The notes under the pieces: model-generated
The model's input: only the letters and a program-made list of their open reading frames with translations
Told to the model about the DNA's origin: nothing
Databases searched by the model: none
Shown here: in pieces, positions 11,395 to 23,600 of the stretch
How the letters are laid out: every line of letters starts with the position of its first letter
Position numbering within the stretch: position 1 is the stretch's first letter
Made by a program: the position numbers and the translations under genes
NCBI GenBank assembly: GCA_019843655.1
Contig: JACDQD010000103.1
Location: forward strand, 6,820,001 to 6,884,000
DNA length: 64,000 nucleotides
Origin: Lethocerus indicus
Taxonomy: Eukaryota > Arthropoda > Insecta > Hemiptera > Belostomatidae
Reading direction: 5' to 3'

Positions 11395-13560
11395 GTGGCT
11401 GTATTAAACCAGGCTGTTATTTAACTGAATGCTACTGACAAACAACACAACCACAAAAAACCAAAACCCAGTCTAGAACAAAAAAAAAATAGTTGTGCTT
11501 TTAATGTTGTTAGTTTTTGTGACTTTTGTTCTAAGTATATTCTTGAAACTATTTTTAGTGCTTTTTACACAATTTATTAGAAGCCTAATTACTGTGATTA
11601 AAGTAAAAGAATAAATGTTCAGTTTATACACTAATTTAAGTATCCAGTTAATTTGAATTGGCTTATTCCTGTAAATTGATTACAATAATGGTGATAAGAG
11701 TAAATTAACCCAGATTACCTTAATCCAATCTTTGTTTCAGATTACAAACATCACAACAGGGACTCAAGAAGTTATTCAATCTTAAATTCTTAATTGTACT
11801 ATAAAATTAGAAATAGAAATTTATAAAAATGACTATGAGATTTAAACTAATCCAGAATAATGAAGTATGGCAAAAATCCATTGTCTTCTATTGTACATTC
11901 AACTATATAGTTGTTTCTATTATACTGTTCCAAATTTCTTTTACAAAGGTAAATTGAATGTTTTTGTTTATATAAGGCCTTCAGAAAAAAATTAACTTAC
12001 ATAGGTATTACCATGACATGTAAAACCAAAAAAATATACTTGTTAATATGAAAATATAAATTGTATATGAAACATAAGAGGAAGTGGGAAAAAAGCAACC
12101 TATTAGCCATTTGTATAGAATTAGTTATACATGGATGTCCTAACTTTGTAACAAACATTCCAACAGAATAACTGACATAAAAATAAATAATGACTTATTG
12201 TAAAATCAACAAGTTTCAATTACCATAGAACAAAATAAACGTAATATCTTTAAATGAAACCATGAGAAATTGCCAAAAATATAACTAAGCTTAAACATTT
12301 ATCATAAATGCAGGTAACACTCATTTATATCAGATCCTGGTGGCATATTAATCTTATAGTCCAGCAGATTTTAGAAAACAATTATGCATATAATTGCTAA
12401 GCAAATAATGCCTTAGTGATAAAAATAATTTACATTAAATATCAGATGAATTGGTGGAGTACTACAATATCTTTGTGAAGATATGTTCCATTCAACCGTT
12501 TATATATAGATGAAATATATAAAATAGAATTAAAAACAAAAGTTCATAAGGCAACAGCCAAATTGTGCTATATAAATACTGAAAAACAAATTACAAACCG
12601 TAAAAAGCAGCCCAGGATATCTCCACAACATAATCATTTACCTCCATAGTATTTACTCCACTGTTGGCAGGACAGAAGTTTTTAAATTGTGGACAACATT
12701 ATCAAATAGATGAAATAGACTCCTAAGAATAATGTATGATATGAATTTCATAGAAGTCAGATAAGATTAATTAAAAGCTTATTTTTTATAAAAGACAGAC
12801 CATGTTAATATATTATTAATACAGTAATTACAATTAATGATAACAATATAATTATAAATAATGTAATATTAATATTTAATAATAACTAATTAAATGATGT
12901 GGGTAATACATCATGTTGTGCAATACTTCTCTAGATATTCATACCAGCACCAAAGATTGTATATTTACTGATTACTGATACTAACCATGTATTGCACATA
13001 AAAAAGAGCCTTTTTATAAATTTATATTACAAATACTGTCTGTATGTTGTAAAAAATGAGGTTTTAATTAATCATGGTACATCAATCATATTTTCTAATT
13101 GTAGCCCATTAATATCTCCAGATCCAGATGTAAACCATAACTAACCTTAAAAGTACTTAATAACAACATTTAGGAACATAATTACGGCCTATATCTTAGA
13201 GGAAAGTTAAGGAATTCAAAAAAGTACATTTTTCATCAATCTCAATGTCCAATACTATTTGAGTGCATTTTTAGTTATTTGGCTTGAATTCTGCCTTACC
13301 TCATTGAAATAAGATGAATCAACTTTATATTAGTATATAACCGCAAATATACGTATTTTCGAACCACACTAAAACACATTAAAATCGCTTGCAAAAATTT
13401 ACGCGAAACCGCCATCGCTTAACACTTTCATACTAGCGTTCCTACCAATGCTAACTGTATATGTATGCTCACAACGGTATCTGTGCTTACTTATTATATA
13501 TGTAATAATTAATAATATGTATTCTTATTACGTCAATACATGTAATCTATGTAACATACA

Positions 13561-13580
13561 ATATATATATATATATATAT
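13561..13580. repeat. (AT)n microsatellite
   Basis: Twenty bases of alternating AT just upstream of the RPABC2 promoter candidate. Confidence 0.9.
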
Positions 13581-13597
13581 GTATGATAAAGTGTACA

Positions 13598-13623
13598 TAT
13601 AAAAGATAAGTATACAGTCAGTT
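13598..13623 (+). promoter_or_regulatory. Candidate core promoter of RPABC2
   Basis: TATAAAAG at 13598-13605 is followed by an arthropod initiator-like TCAGTT at 13618-13623, about 145 bases before the start codon. The TATA-to-initiator distance of about 22 bases is shorter than the usual 30, and housekeeping genes often lack TATA, so this is tentative. Confidence 0.3.
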
Positions 13624-13763
13624 TCGGACAGAACACCAACATTGGGAAACACTCACAGCAAGGAAACCTCCCTCGTGTTACCACATTTCCTGTTTATACG
13701 TGATATCTATTCACACTATTTTCTCTCAACATTTTAGTTCTACCTTAACATTAATTCAGCGAA

Positions 13764-15003
13764 ATGGCCGACGAAGATTATGATGGAGATGAGTGAGTAT
13801 ATTCCGAAACCTTCTGCACGCTTGGCACTTGTAATATAATTCGTATTAGATTGGCCTCTGGTTGAATGTATAGGATGTATTGAAATGTATTAATGCGATT
13901 AGCTGAATCAATTAAAATTACAGCGTTGGTGAAGATTTTGATGAGGTTGAAGATGACGCTGATATGGAAGATATCGACCAGCAGGAGGTGAGTAAAATTA
14001 ATTAGTTAGAATCATGATGTCAGAATGATAACGGAGTTTATAGTGTATGACTCTACACTGTGTTAACAGGATGAAGGTGAAAATATTGAGCTGCTGAATG
14101 CTGGTGATGCAAGAATGGGTGCAAATAAAGCTAACAGAATCACAACTAAATATATGACCAAGTAATATACCTTTTATATTATGAATTCTATTAGGATTAT
14201 TACATATACATTACATTATTACTACATACATTATTACTAATTGTATTAACTTTACGTGTATTAGGCGTTATGCATTGCTATTGAATATGTTAATATTTTC
14301 CGTATATTATTATTTCTGAATTGACAACTCATGCTCCCTTACCCAACGATATTTAGGAGTTTCAGTCTCCTTATTGGCTTAACAAACAATGGATGTTTGT
14401 ATTGTCTTTTTGTTAAGTAACTAGAAATTAATTTACCCACTATATCAATGTATAATATTATTTGAGCTTGGCTAGAGTAAATTCAAAACATGCCAATTAC
14501 TAATCATAATATACCAAAAAGCAGCATACATATTATTTACCTGTTGACAACATTTGTTGTGTTTAAATTGTGTTTGAATATTTATCCCAAGTGAATTACT
14601 GTTAAATAGTTAATTATGTATTAGAAGCTTCCTACAATTTTAATTATTAAATATAATTCTAAAGTAAGTTATAAACTCCTGAAATATTAAATATAGTTGA
14701 AAATAATAGCTCGTATCATAATCCACGAATTTATTACTTCACTAATAAAGATTAGTTGCCTCCCTAAACTTAAAAATTAATTTTGTTATCAGGTATGAGA
14801 GAGCTAGAGTTTTGGGCACAAGGGCTTTGCAGATTGCTATGTGTGCACCTGTTATGGTGGAGCTGGAGGGTGAAACAGATCCACTTCAAATAGCCATGAA
14901 GGAGTTAAAACAAAGAAAAATTCCCATCATCATCCGTAGATATCTTCCTGATAACAGCTATGAGGATTGGGGCATTGATGAACTCACCATTACCGATCGA
15001 TGA
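13764..15003 (+). CDS. POLR2F: DNA-directed RNA polymerases I, II and III subunit RPABC2 (RPB6)
   Basis: Four coding exons: 13764-13792, 13924-13987, 14070-14161 and 14793-15003, all GT-AG, giving 131 residues. RPB6 is a small subunit shared by all three nuclear RNA polymerases; it anchors the largest subunit and the clamp. The N-terminus is acidic ([10 protein letters not shown] then [11 protein letters not shown]), typical of the disordered tail. The conserved C-terminal half reads through [20 protein letters not shown], then [19 protein letters not shown] and [18 protein letters not shown], almost the textbook eukaryotic sequence. Length equals the usual animal length. Intron 3 (631 bp) contains a partial copy of the ~0.6 kb repeat that is arrayed directly downstream of the gene. 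Confidence 0.97.
14275..14665 (+). repeat. Intronic copy of the ~0.6 kb local repeat
   Basis: Lies inside RPABC2 intron 3. It shares long blocks in the same order with the array at 15.4-17.5 kb, for example TATTGAATATGTTAATATTT, TATTTAGGAGT, CTCCTTATTGGCTTAACAAA, GGATGTTTGTATT and CATGCCAATTACTAATCATA. It matches only the distal ~390 bases of the unit, from the TATTGAATATG block to the end. Confidence 0.85.
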
Positions 15004-15134
15004 AAGTTTGTTTCATCTATATTTTTGTATTATAATTTTTTTACTAACTAAATGTGATAACTTTTTTTGGTAATCTTTATTTTGAAGATCCAGGACAGTA
15101 ACATTTTATTCTGTTATCCTTTATTTCATTTTGT

Positions 15135-15140
15135 AATAAA
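15135..15140 (+). terminator. Poly(A) signal of RPABC2
   Basis: AATAAA 132 bases after the stop codon, followed at once by a second near-match (AAATAAAT). Confidence 0.6.
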
Positions 15141-15408
15141 CAGTAAATAAATTATACCAAACTAAATGACTGTATGAAGTACAATTTTAATTATTAAAAT
15201 AAGTTTACATGTTAGCAAATTTATTTTGTTCTTACACATGTATCATTGTTTAGTAAGTTAATAATTTTTCATTGACTAATTAGTTTGTCATTAGAATTAT
15301 ATAAGAAATGTAATATACAATTTAAAAAGGAAAATATGCACCAGCAGTGGTTTCATAAACTATAATGACAAAATATGTCCATGAAATGAGGTTATTATTA
15401 ATATTTTA

Positions 15409-17460
15409 GTATAAAGCAATTTCTTTTTTTTTTAATTTACTTTTAATGACATACCTTCTGAATATCTAGAACTAATTTGAGTTTCTGATATTCTTTCTAA
15501 TATACTAAATAACATAAATATTAATATACAATTAATTTAATTTTTAGTTTCCTGGGGTAAAAAAAATATATTTTGCAACATTTAGTAACTTGAATGATAC
15601 TGAATATGTTAATATATTCCATAAATTATTATATTGCATTTCTGAATTGACAATTTAACTCATGTTCACATACCCAATGATATTTAGCAGTTCCATTCTC
15701 CTTATTGGATTAACAAACTATACCATGGATGTTTGTATTTTCCTTTTGTTAAGTAGCTAAAAATTAATTTATCCACTATATCAATATATAATATTATTTG
15801 AGCCTGGCTGCAGTAAATTCAATACATGCCAATTACTAATCATAATATAACGAAAAGCCACGTACATATTATTTATATGTTGACAACATTTGTTGTGTTG
15901 TGTGTTGAATATTTATCCCAAGTGAATTACTCTGGAATAGTTAATTATGTATTAGAGCTTCCTACAATTTTAATTCTTACATATAATTCTGAAATAATTA
16001 GAGGCTTCCTACAATAGTTTAAAGCCATTTCTTTTTTTATCCTATATGTGTGCATTTGAATTTACTTTTGAGGACATACCTTATAAATATCTAACACTAA
16101 TTTGAGTTTCTGATATTCTTTCTAATATACTAAATAACATAATATACAATATTAATATACAATTAATTTAATATTTAGTTTCCTGGGGTAAAAAAAATAA
16201 ATTTTGTGACATTCAGTAAATTAAATCCTATTGAATATGTTAATATTTTCCCTATATTATTATATTGCATTTCTAAATTCACAACTCATGGTCACCTACC
16301 CAACGATATTTAGGAGTTCCTGCCTCCTTATTGGCTTAACAAACTATACCATGGATGTTTGTATTGTCTTTTTGTTAAGTAAGTAGAAATTAATTTACCT
16401 ACTATATCAATATATAATATTATTGAGCTTGGCTGCAGTCAAGTCAAAACATGCCAATTACTAATCATAATATAACAAAAAGCAACATACATATAATTTA
16501 CCTGTTTACAACATTGGTTGTGTTTAAATTCTGTCTGAATGATTTATTATTATTAAATTATGTATTAGAAGCTTCCTAAAATAGTATAAAGCAATTTCTT
16601 TTTTTATCCTATATGTGTGCATTTGAATTTACTTTCGATGACATACCTTATGAATATTTAAAACTAGTTTGATTTTCTGATATTCTTTCTAATATACTAA
16701 ATAACATAAATATTAGTATACAATTAATTTAATTTTTAGTTTCCTGGGGTAAAAAAAATAAATTTTGCGACATTCAGTAAATTAAATGCTATTGAATATG
16801 TTAATATTTTCCATAAATTATTATATTGTATTTCTGAATTGACAATTTAACTCATGCTCACTTACTCAATGATATTTAGGAGTTCCAGTCTCCTTATTAG
16901 CTTAACAAACTATACCATGGATGTTTGTATTGCCTTTTTTGTTAAGTAAGTAGAAATTAATTTACCCACTACATCAATATATAATATTATTTGAGCTTGG
17001 CTGCAGTAAATTCAATACATGCCAATTACTAATCATAATATAACAAAAAGCAAGATACATATAATTTATCTGTTTACAACATTTGTTGTGTTTAAATTCT
17101 GTCTGAATAATTATTATTATTAAATTATGTATTAGAAGCTTCCTAAAAAAAATAAATTTTGCGACATTCAGTAAATGAAATGCTATTGAATATGTTAATA
17201 TTTTCCATAAATTATTATGTTGTATTTCTGAATTGACAATTTAACTCATGCTCACCTACATATACCCAATGATATTTAGGAGTTCCAGTCTCCTTATTGG
17301 GTTAACAAACTATACCATGGATTTATTGTGATAATAGTATAAAGCAATTTCTTTTTTTTATCCTGTATGTGTGCATTTGAATTTACTTTTGATGACATAC
17401 CTTATGAATATCTAAAACTAGTTTGAGTTTCTGATATTCTTTCTAATATACTCCTATATT
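15409..17460 (+). repeat. Head-to-tail array of ~570-605 bp repeats
   Basis: Units begin at about 15409, 16013 and 16582 with (A)TA(T)AAAGCNATTTCTTTTTTT. A partial internal copy follows at about 17147-17325 and a truncated unit at about 17334-17455. The landmark CATGGATGTTTGTATT recurs at about 15727, 16353 and 16919 and is cut short at 17319. Units carry the shared block TTTCCTGGGGTAAAAAAAAT and a common GGCTGCAGT segment. Divergence looks like roughly 10 percent. I see no coding capacity, terminal inverted repeats or target-site duplications; a satellite-like local expansion or a Helitron-type tandem element are both possible. Confidence 0.85.
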
Positions 17461-18198
17461 TGTCAGAATATATTTTTAGAAGGAGTACAATAATTGGGTT
17501 TTATGTACAATTCTGTAGAATATTATGTAAAATAATACACGTAATAAAATATAAATTTTAATTATACATTACTTTATAAACTTATTTTTCTATAAATGAA
17601 ACAATAAAAATTTATAACTTAAAAAATAAAAAGCAATATTACTACAGAAAACCTTTCAACTTCAAAAGTTCTTGATTATCCTGTCTATACTGTTCATAAT
17701 AATATCTTACATTAGATAATAAATACAATTACAAAAAATAAAAAGTTGGAAGAATTATCTTTTATTTGCTTTAATTGAATGTTTAGAAAATGTTTTTATA
17801 CGAAATTATATTTAAGATAGCCGTACTGTTTGATCATTCATTTATCTTTTGAATCAATTATGCAACCTCCGTTTTGGCACACGCAAGGTGACAGAAATAG
17901 TGAACACTATGTAACCTATTTGGAGTAACCTACCCACCTCTCCGGTAAATTGAAAATTTTCAACTTCTGTTATTGAAACTGGGTTATTAGCTGTACTAAA
18001 AAGTATATGTTAATACATGTAATGAGAAAATTATAGTTCAATGACGTGTGTTATAATTTTTTAGGTATTTTCATTCATTATCATCGAACTTGTATTCATT
18101 GGTAATCATTTTATTGTAATAATTTCCATCGAAAGTGTGAATTTCAATGAAAAGTGGCAAGTTCTTTTGTACGGATATTTAATTTTTGGAATATAAAA
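17461..18198. other. Upstream region of RNase H1
   Basis: AT-rich, with no gene seen. CpGs recover slightly at about 17.82-17.95 kb, a plausible promoter position. I found no upstream exon encoding a hybrid-binding domain. Confidence 0.5.
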
Positions 18199-18843
18199 AT
18201 GTTCAGAGCTCTAAGATACAGGTTTTCTGTCATATTTGGACAGGCACATAACACCAGCAAGTTGAAATGGGAGGTTAGGTTACCATGCTCAGGCACAGTT
18301 GAAAGCAGCTGTACAGACTTTATTGAAAATGAAGAAGGGTTTGTTGTTGTTTATACTGACGGTGCCTGTTTAAACAATGGAAGGGATGGTGCGAAGGCAG
18401 GAATCGGAATTTGGTTCAATCACAAACACCCCTTGAATATATCTGCGGCTGCTAAAGGAACAGCTACATGCAACAATGCCGAAATTCAAGCAGTACGCGT
18501 GGCCGTCACTCAAGCCTACAAAGCGAATGTTAGAAAGCTCGTAGTTCAAACGGACTCGCAGTTTACAATAAACTGCATGACGCAGTGGATATATAAATGG
18601 AAAAAAAACAACTGGCAACTGACCGCTGGTGGTCAGGTAAAAAACAAGGAAGAACTGAAAAAATTGGATTCCGTAATTAAGAAGATGGAGTGTGTTAAAT
18701 GGAACCATGTTGCAAGCCATAAAGGAATGATTGGTAATGAAATGGCAGATGCTTTAGCAAGGAAAGGTGCTGAACTTTACAGGGAACCAAGAAGGAACAG
18801 AGCAACTGTACAAAAAGATAGTACACTTGTGAATACTAATTAA
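18199..18843 (+). CDS. RNASEH1: Ribonuclease H1
   Basis: Single exon, 214 residues from the first ATG; the frame is open 15 codons further upstream but without an ATG. RNase H1 cuts the RNA strand of RNA-DNA hybrids in nucleus and mitochondria. The catalytic domain spans about residues 47-190. The four metal-binding acids are visible: D54 in VYTDGAC, E95 in NNAEIQA, D119 in QTDSQF and D184 in EMADALA, and H174 in the SHKG loop is also present. The basic-protrusion segment typical of eukaryotic and E. coli type RNase H is present (WIYKWKKNNWQ). The N-terminus (MFRALRYRFSVIF) is basic and hydrophobic and could target mitochondria. The usual N-terminal hybrid-binding domain of animal RNase H1 is missing. 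The coding region is intronless between spliced neighbours, so an old retrocopy is possible. An AATAAA lies at 19254. Confidence 0.9.
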   Translation: MFRALRYRFSVIFGQAHNTSKLKWEVRLPCSGTVESSCTDFIENEEGFVVVYTDGACLNNGRDGAKAGIGIWFNHKHPLNISAAAKGTATCNNAEIQAVRVAVTQAYKANVRKLVVQTDSQFTINCMTQWIYKWKKNNWQLTAGGQVKNKEELKKLDSVIKKMECVKWNHVASHKGMIGNEMADALARKGAELYREPRRNRATVQKDSTLVNTN

Positions 18844-19708
18844 ATTTAGTGGGTATAGAAATATTTTACATGAAGTTTCCTATTTTTTGAATAATTGCCA
18901 GTCTATTAGTTAATTGTGATCTGATGTAACAAATTTTGATAGCATTGTAAATATGTTTATTCAATATATTTTTTTAAGTTCTGTAACATGTCAAAAATGT
19001 AAAGTATATATTTTATGAATCTGTCTGTTAGATTATTTACTTCAGTAAATTTTTTTGTTAAATTTACGCTTCTTTAAGAAGTGTATGAGTTCAATTATTA
19101 AAAACCAATTTTATTTTACATGCATTTACTGTTAAAGTGTGTGTTTGAACTTCAATGAATGTTAACATGATGATTATATAATAACACTATTATTGGCCTT
19201 ATTACAAATAGTGTTTCATTATTTTTTTAACTTTTGGAATCCTACATTTAAACAATAAAATACTAAAAATGGAACAATACCTTTGTTTAGTTGCAGTTAA
19301 ATCATAAACACAAAAAAATTAATACAGATAATTTATGGGAATATTTTGACTTTTTAATTTTAAACATCTTCATATCTTAACAGCCGACAAATTATAATAT
19401 ATTAAAATATAGCTATTATTATATCATCATTTATAATTCCTACAATATGATGTTATTTTTAAATATCTCATATCTTTTTTATTGGTCATTATGGAATATA
19501 ATAAGCAAAATCAAAACCCATTCAATGTTTAAACAAAATACATTTATTATATATAAATTTACTAGACTAACACAGTATTATTCATAAAACTGAATATAAT
19601 ATAAAAAGGTAATCAATAAAATAGACATATATAGTTTATTATTTGTGAGTTTGCTGTGCAGTCTTGTAAATTACTGTTGTATGTAAAATTCAACTGCTCC
19701 ATTAATCC
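18844..19708. other. Convergent intergenic region
   Basis: 3' flanks of RNase H1 (+) and the odorant-binding protein gene (-). AT-rich and CpG-poor. AATAAA at 19254-19259 is the first canonical poly(A) signal I see after RNase H1. Confidence 0.5.
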
Positions 19709-20616
19709 TTATAAACTGCTGCCGCATATCTGTAAATCAAAGCATATGGTATTTTGATTGGTACTTTTGTTTTTAGTTTCAATTTAAACATTTTGCAGCA
19801 CACTAAAAGTAACAGTATGACAGAACAAGAATATAAATAAATTAAACTCTGAAGGCTTACCAATTCAATTCTCTCGCTTACACAATTGAACAAATCATAA
19901 GAAACATCACATGTGTATCCTTCATCTGAAAATATTCATGATCCTTACAGTGAATAGAAGTTAATATTGTTAATTAAATAAATTTGACATTTAAAAATTA
20001 AGTTTTCTGTGGAGATTATTTTCCACCACATTTTATCTCATTATTGTCATGTGTCAAATATTATTCCTCCTCTTAACTCTATTCCAATTTATAAAGTCAT
20101 TATTTAATTAATAATTATATAATAATATAATAATAAAAATAATTAATAATATATTAATAATAATAATAATAACATTAAATATTATTATTATTATTATTAT
20201 TAGCAGTTTATGTTTCAGTAACTTATGTTCATTAAAACAAAAAATCTTTTTTTTTATAATTATTTTCATATCAGATTTATTCATTAGAACAATTTAATAA
20301 AATCAAAAATATATACATAGATGTGTATATACTAATCATAAAGATATCTATAACAAGCATAGAAAAATTGTTTAATTACTTAAGGTAATAGCTGGATTTA
20401 TCCGCCTCAAGTGAAGCTCTCGAGCTAAACATTGTTGCACTCCTTGAATAGTTGCCAAATAATAATTTCTGTCCTGAACTCCTTCTGAATAAACCTTTAC
20501 AAGTCCAGTTGGAGTAGGGAAACCATTTTGATCCACCTTGAAAGTAATAAATTTTATAATCTTAAAAGCTAACTATATCTAGCCTAAATGTTATACTAAA
20601 TTATTCTTTGTTATTG

Positions 20617-20681
<65 letters not shown>

Positions 20682-23600
20682 CACACACCACACATATAGT
20701 CCAAATTAATAAAGGGCTAAAAATATAATATCCATTATAGTTTTAATTAAAATTCTGCAAACATACCGCTTTCATCTTGCGATACACACAATGGAGGAGG
20801 CACTGAAAGAAAAGTTATATTAATTAAACGTTAATTGAAATACTATGTTTTAATTATTTTGCAATTAATTATAGATTTTGTAATTTTTCGCCTTCTTTGA
20901 AGTAAATTACGCATTAATTCATACTACCCACTCCAGCTATTCTCCTGTCTTCTCCAGTAAATGCTTCTCTTTTGTCACGATGTTTTGTCGCCTCGTCGGC
21001 ATTATTCAATTGTAGTGTTTCGCCCAGTACAGCCAGCGCCTCTATAGTGTTGAAACATACATATATACATATACATTTCGTTATTGAGTATTTAAGTAAT
21101 GAGTATTTAAGATATAAGACTATACTTACCTTGAAGTAGGGCATACTTAATCTCATCTTGACATTGACCGATAACTTTTTCTAGTTTATGGGGAGCCGTC
21201 GAAGGCGGTTGACAAACTTGTTTCCCCTGAAAATATAATAGTGTCTCTAATATTGTATTCTGTAATTAGATGTATTGGCTGTTTATACCGCCACAATCAT
21301 AATGTATAGATGGATCTCGATTACTGCCCTTTGTTAAATAAAACGAACAATCGTTTAAGCGCTCTGTCGAAGATGTCTGATAAGTCCAAGTGCGTTTGAC
21401 TGTCTTGCGAAGAAAGTGAAATCCACAGTAGCTCTCGCTATTGTTCCACAGAACAATTAAGAAATGGGGCATTTTAAACGCTCTTCTACATTTCGGATAT
21501 CCCAAAAGTTTGACGCCAATTTCAATTTTTGTAAGTGCATAGGAACGATATTACGTCGGTAATATTTATGTTACGTAAAATTTCCGCTCGAATTAATTTT
21601 TGTTTGTGGAAACGACAAAGTATAGTGTTGTACAGTAATAATCTATTGTTTAAACCTAGTTTTGATATCTTGTCCAGTAATCTAAGTAGGATTTTTAACT
21701 TTATATGTGGATTCCATGTCAATGTTTTGTCTGTATTGTACACTTGTATTTTACTAGGTTTGTACTGGTATTTTTATTATTATTTATTACTAATATTTTA
21801 AAAATTAATAAATATTATTTTTCTCCATGTACGTGTTTATAATGTTGTTTATTAGGCGGAACGTCCGACTGTTGGCCAACTGGTACCGAATTTCGGCAAC
21901 CCCGGGGAAGTGACATAACCGAAGGAAATGAAGATAGGCCCGTAATGGGACGCAACTCGGCCCAGGAAACATTTAAGCCGATGATATCTCGATAAACGGC
22001 GAACTATTGTATATAGGCTATGAACACGCTCGTGTCTGTATTTACAGTCAGTAATTAATCTGTAGAACATAACTTTTCTAATAATTAGACCGGGGCGAGG
22101 GGGACGGACGTCTATTGCATCAAGTCGCAATCATTATTGATTGCGTATTGTTGCGAAAATGCTCGGGCGTGTTGTGTGTGACCCTCTTTTCGAGGATTTA
22201 TATCTCCTGTATTATTAGCTCAGGGCCCATTGTGGTCCACCTGAGGTGTGGCGAGTTCTCTCAGGAATGTGCCTGCATTTATTTTTGTTCATTCAGTGAA
22301 TGTTCATTTCTCTTGTTTATTTCACCCTACCTTTGAGTATTGGGTGACCATTTTGGCCGAAAAATACTGAAAAGAGAATTTACTCTCAGAATTTAGGCCC
22401 GTATATTTCCTTTCCTGTAACGAAGAATAATTTCCCCGCAGCTATTAATCCTCGACTTTCGCTTAATGAGTGTTAGATTCCATGAGAAATAATAACTCCA
22501 ACAGAGGGGTGTAAGTCTAATTATCCGAAACTCTGGCGTAACGAAAAATTACAGAATAGAACCGGTTCTCAGATCGTGATCTCAGAATTTAGCACCACTT
22601 CTGTGAGGTTGAGGACGCGCGGATGTAAGAACTGATTTATGATTATGGATATCCGTTAAGGTGTGTCATTAATACTACCCACATCATCATTAAGATTATA
22701 AATGTCAGTAACTAAAGAATGATTAAAAGTCATAAACTAGAGTCTCAGATGTATTTAAATATGAAAGGCCTACTTTCAAAAATAATATTTCCTTCTCTTT
22801 AAAACTGATGTCGCCCATTGACAATACTAAATGTAAAATAATACATATATAATACCGCGAGTGTGCCACCGGCGTTTCATTAATTCATATCAATACGTGA
22901 ATTTTTATGGTTCCACGTCGAAAATCTCGAGAAGTATTCTCGCATTCTCATTATTATGCATGCATTCGCGTAATCTATGCATGCAACTGCCAGCATGTGA
23001 ATGGAAGGTTGCGCAACGTCCGAGCCGGATAGAGCTTGACGCAGTTATGACATACCGCTTTTAAAGAGTCCTAAGATACAAAATTAAGCTCCTCCCAAAG
23101 ACAGATGTGAAAAGTAAATAACTGGTATAAAAAAAACCAATCAATGAACAGTCAATTAAATGATGTTTACTCGGATCTTTCGTGTCGAGAAAGCGATGTG
23201 CCTGAATAAACAATATTGCGGATAAAGCTGGGAACTGCAGAATGCTTCGAAAGAGTTTGCGCAATATGTCGCCATGCTGTAACCGGGAACATTCGTGCAG
23301 CCGATGGGGCTATCCAACTGCCGAGCCTATCATTAGCGACATTGCATAAAACTATAAAAGCCCACTGAGTCCCACAAACAATCGGCAATGCAAAACCGCG
23401 TATTTATAAGACTATGTTTTGAAGAAGATTCGATTCCCAATCCGAAATCAAATTCAACTGACATCGACATTCCGGGAAGATGCTAATTCCTGAACGAACG
23501 GGACTTTTAGGTCATTAGGGATTACGCGGACAGAAACTTATGGAGGGCTGTCAAGTCATTTTTCGAAGGAATTACGGATTGCAAGGATTGGATTCTATAA

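Larger units (their letters stand above)
11202..13597. other. AT-rich CpG-depleted intergenic DNA
   Basis: No gene is seen. From about 11.25 kb CpG becomes very rare: about two in 11221-11880. It recovers locally at about 13.34-13.5 kb, just before RPABC2, as expected of an unmethylated promoter in a methylated domain. Confidence 0.6.

Noticed and set aside
18154..18198. Upstream extension of RNase H1 beginning at GTG
   Set aside because: GTG is not a normal start in insects; the first ATG is at 18199.
21266..21505. 79-codon minus-strand frame upstream of OBP exon 2, considered as its signal exon
   Set aside because: It has no usable splice donor; the phase-0 exon at 26554-26471 with a clean signal peptide fits far better.
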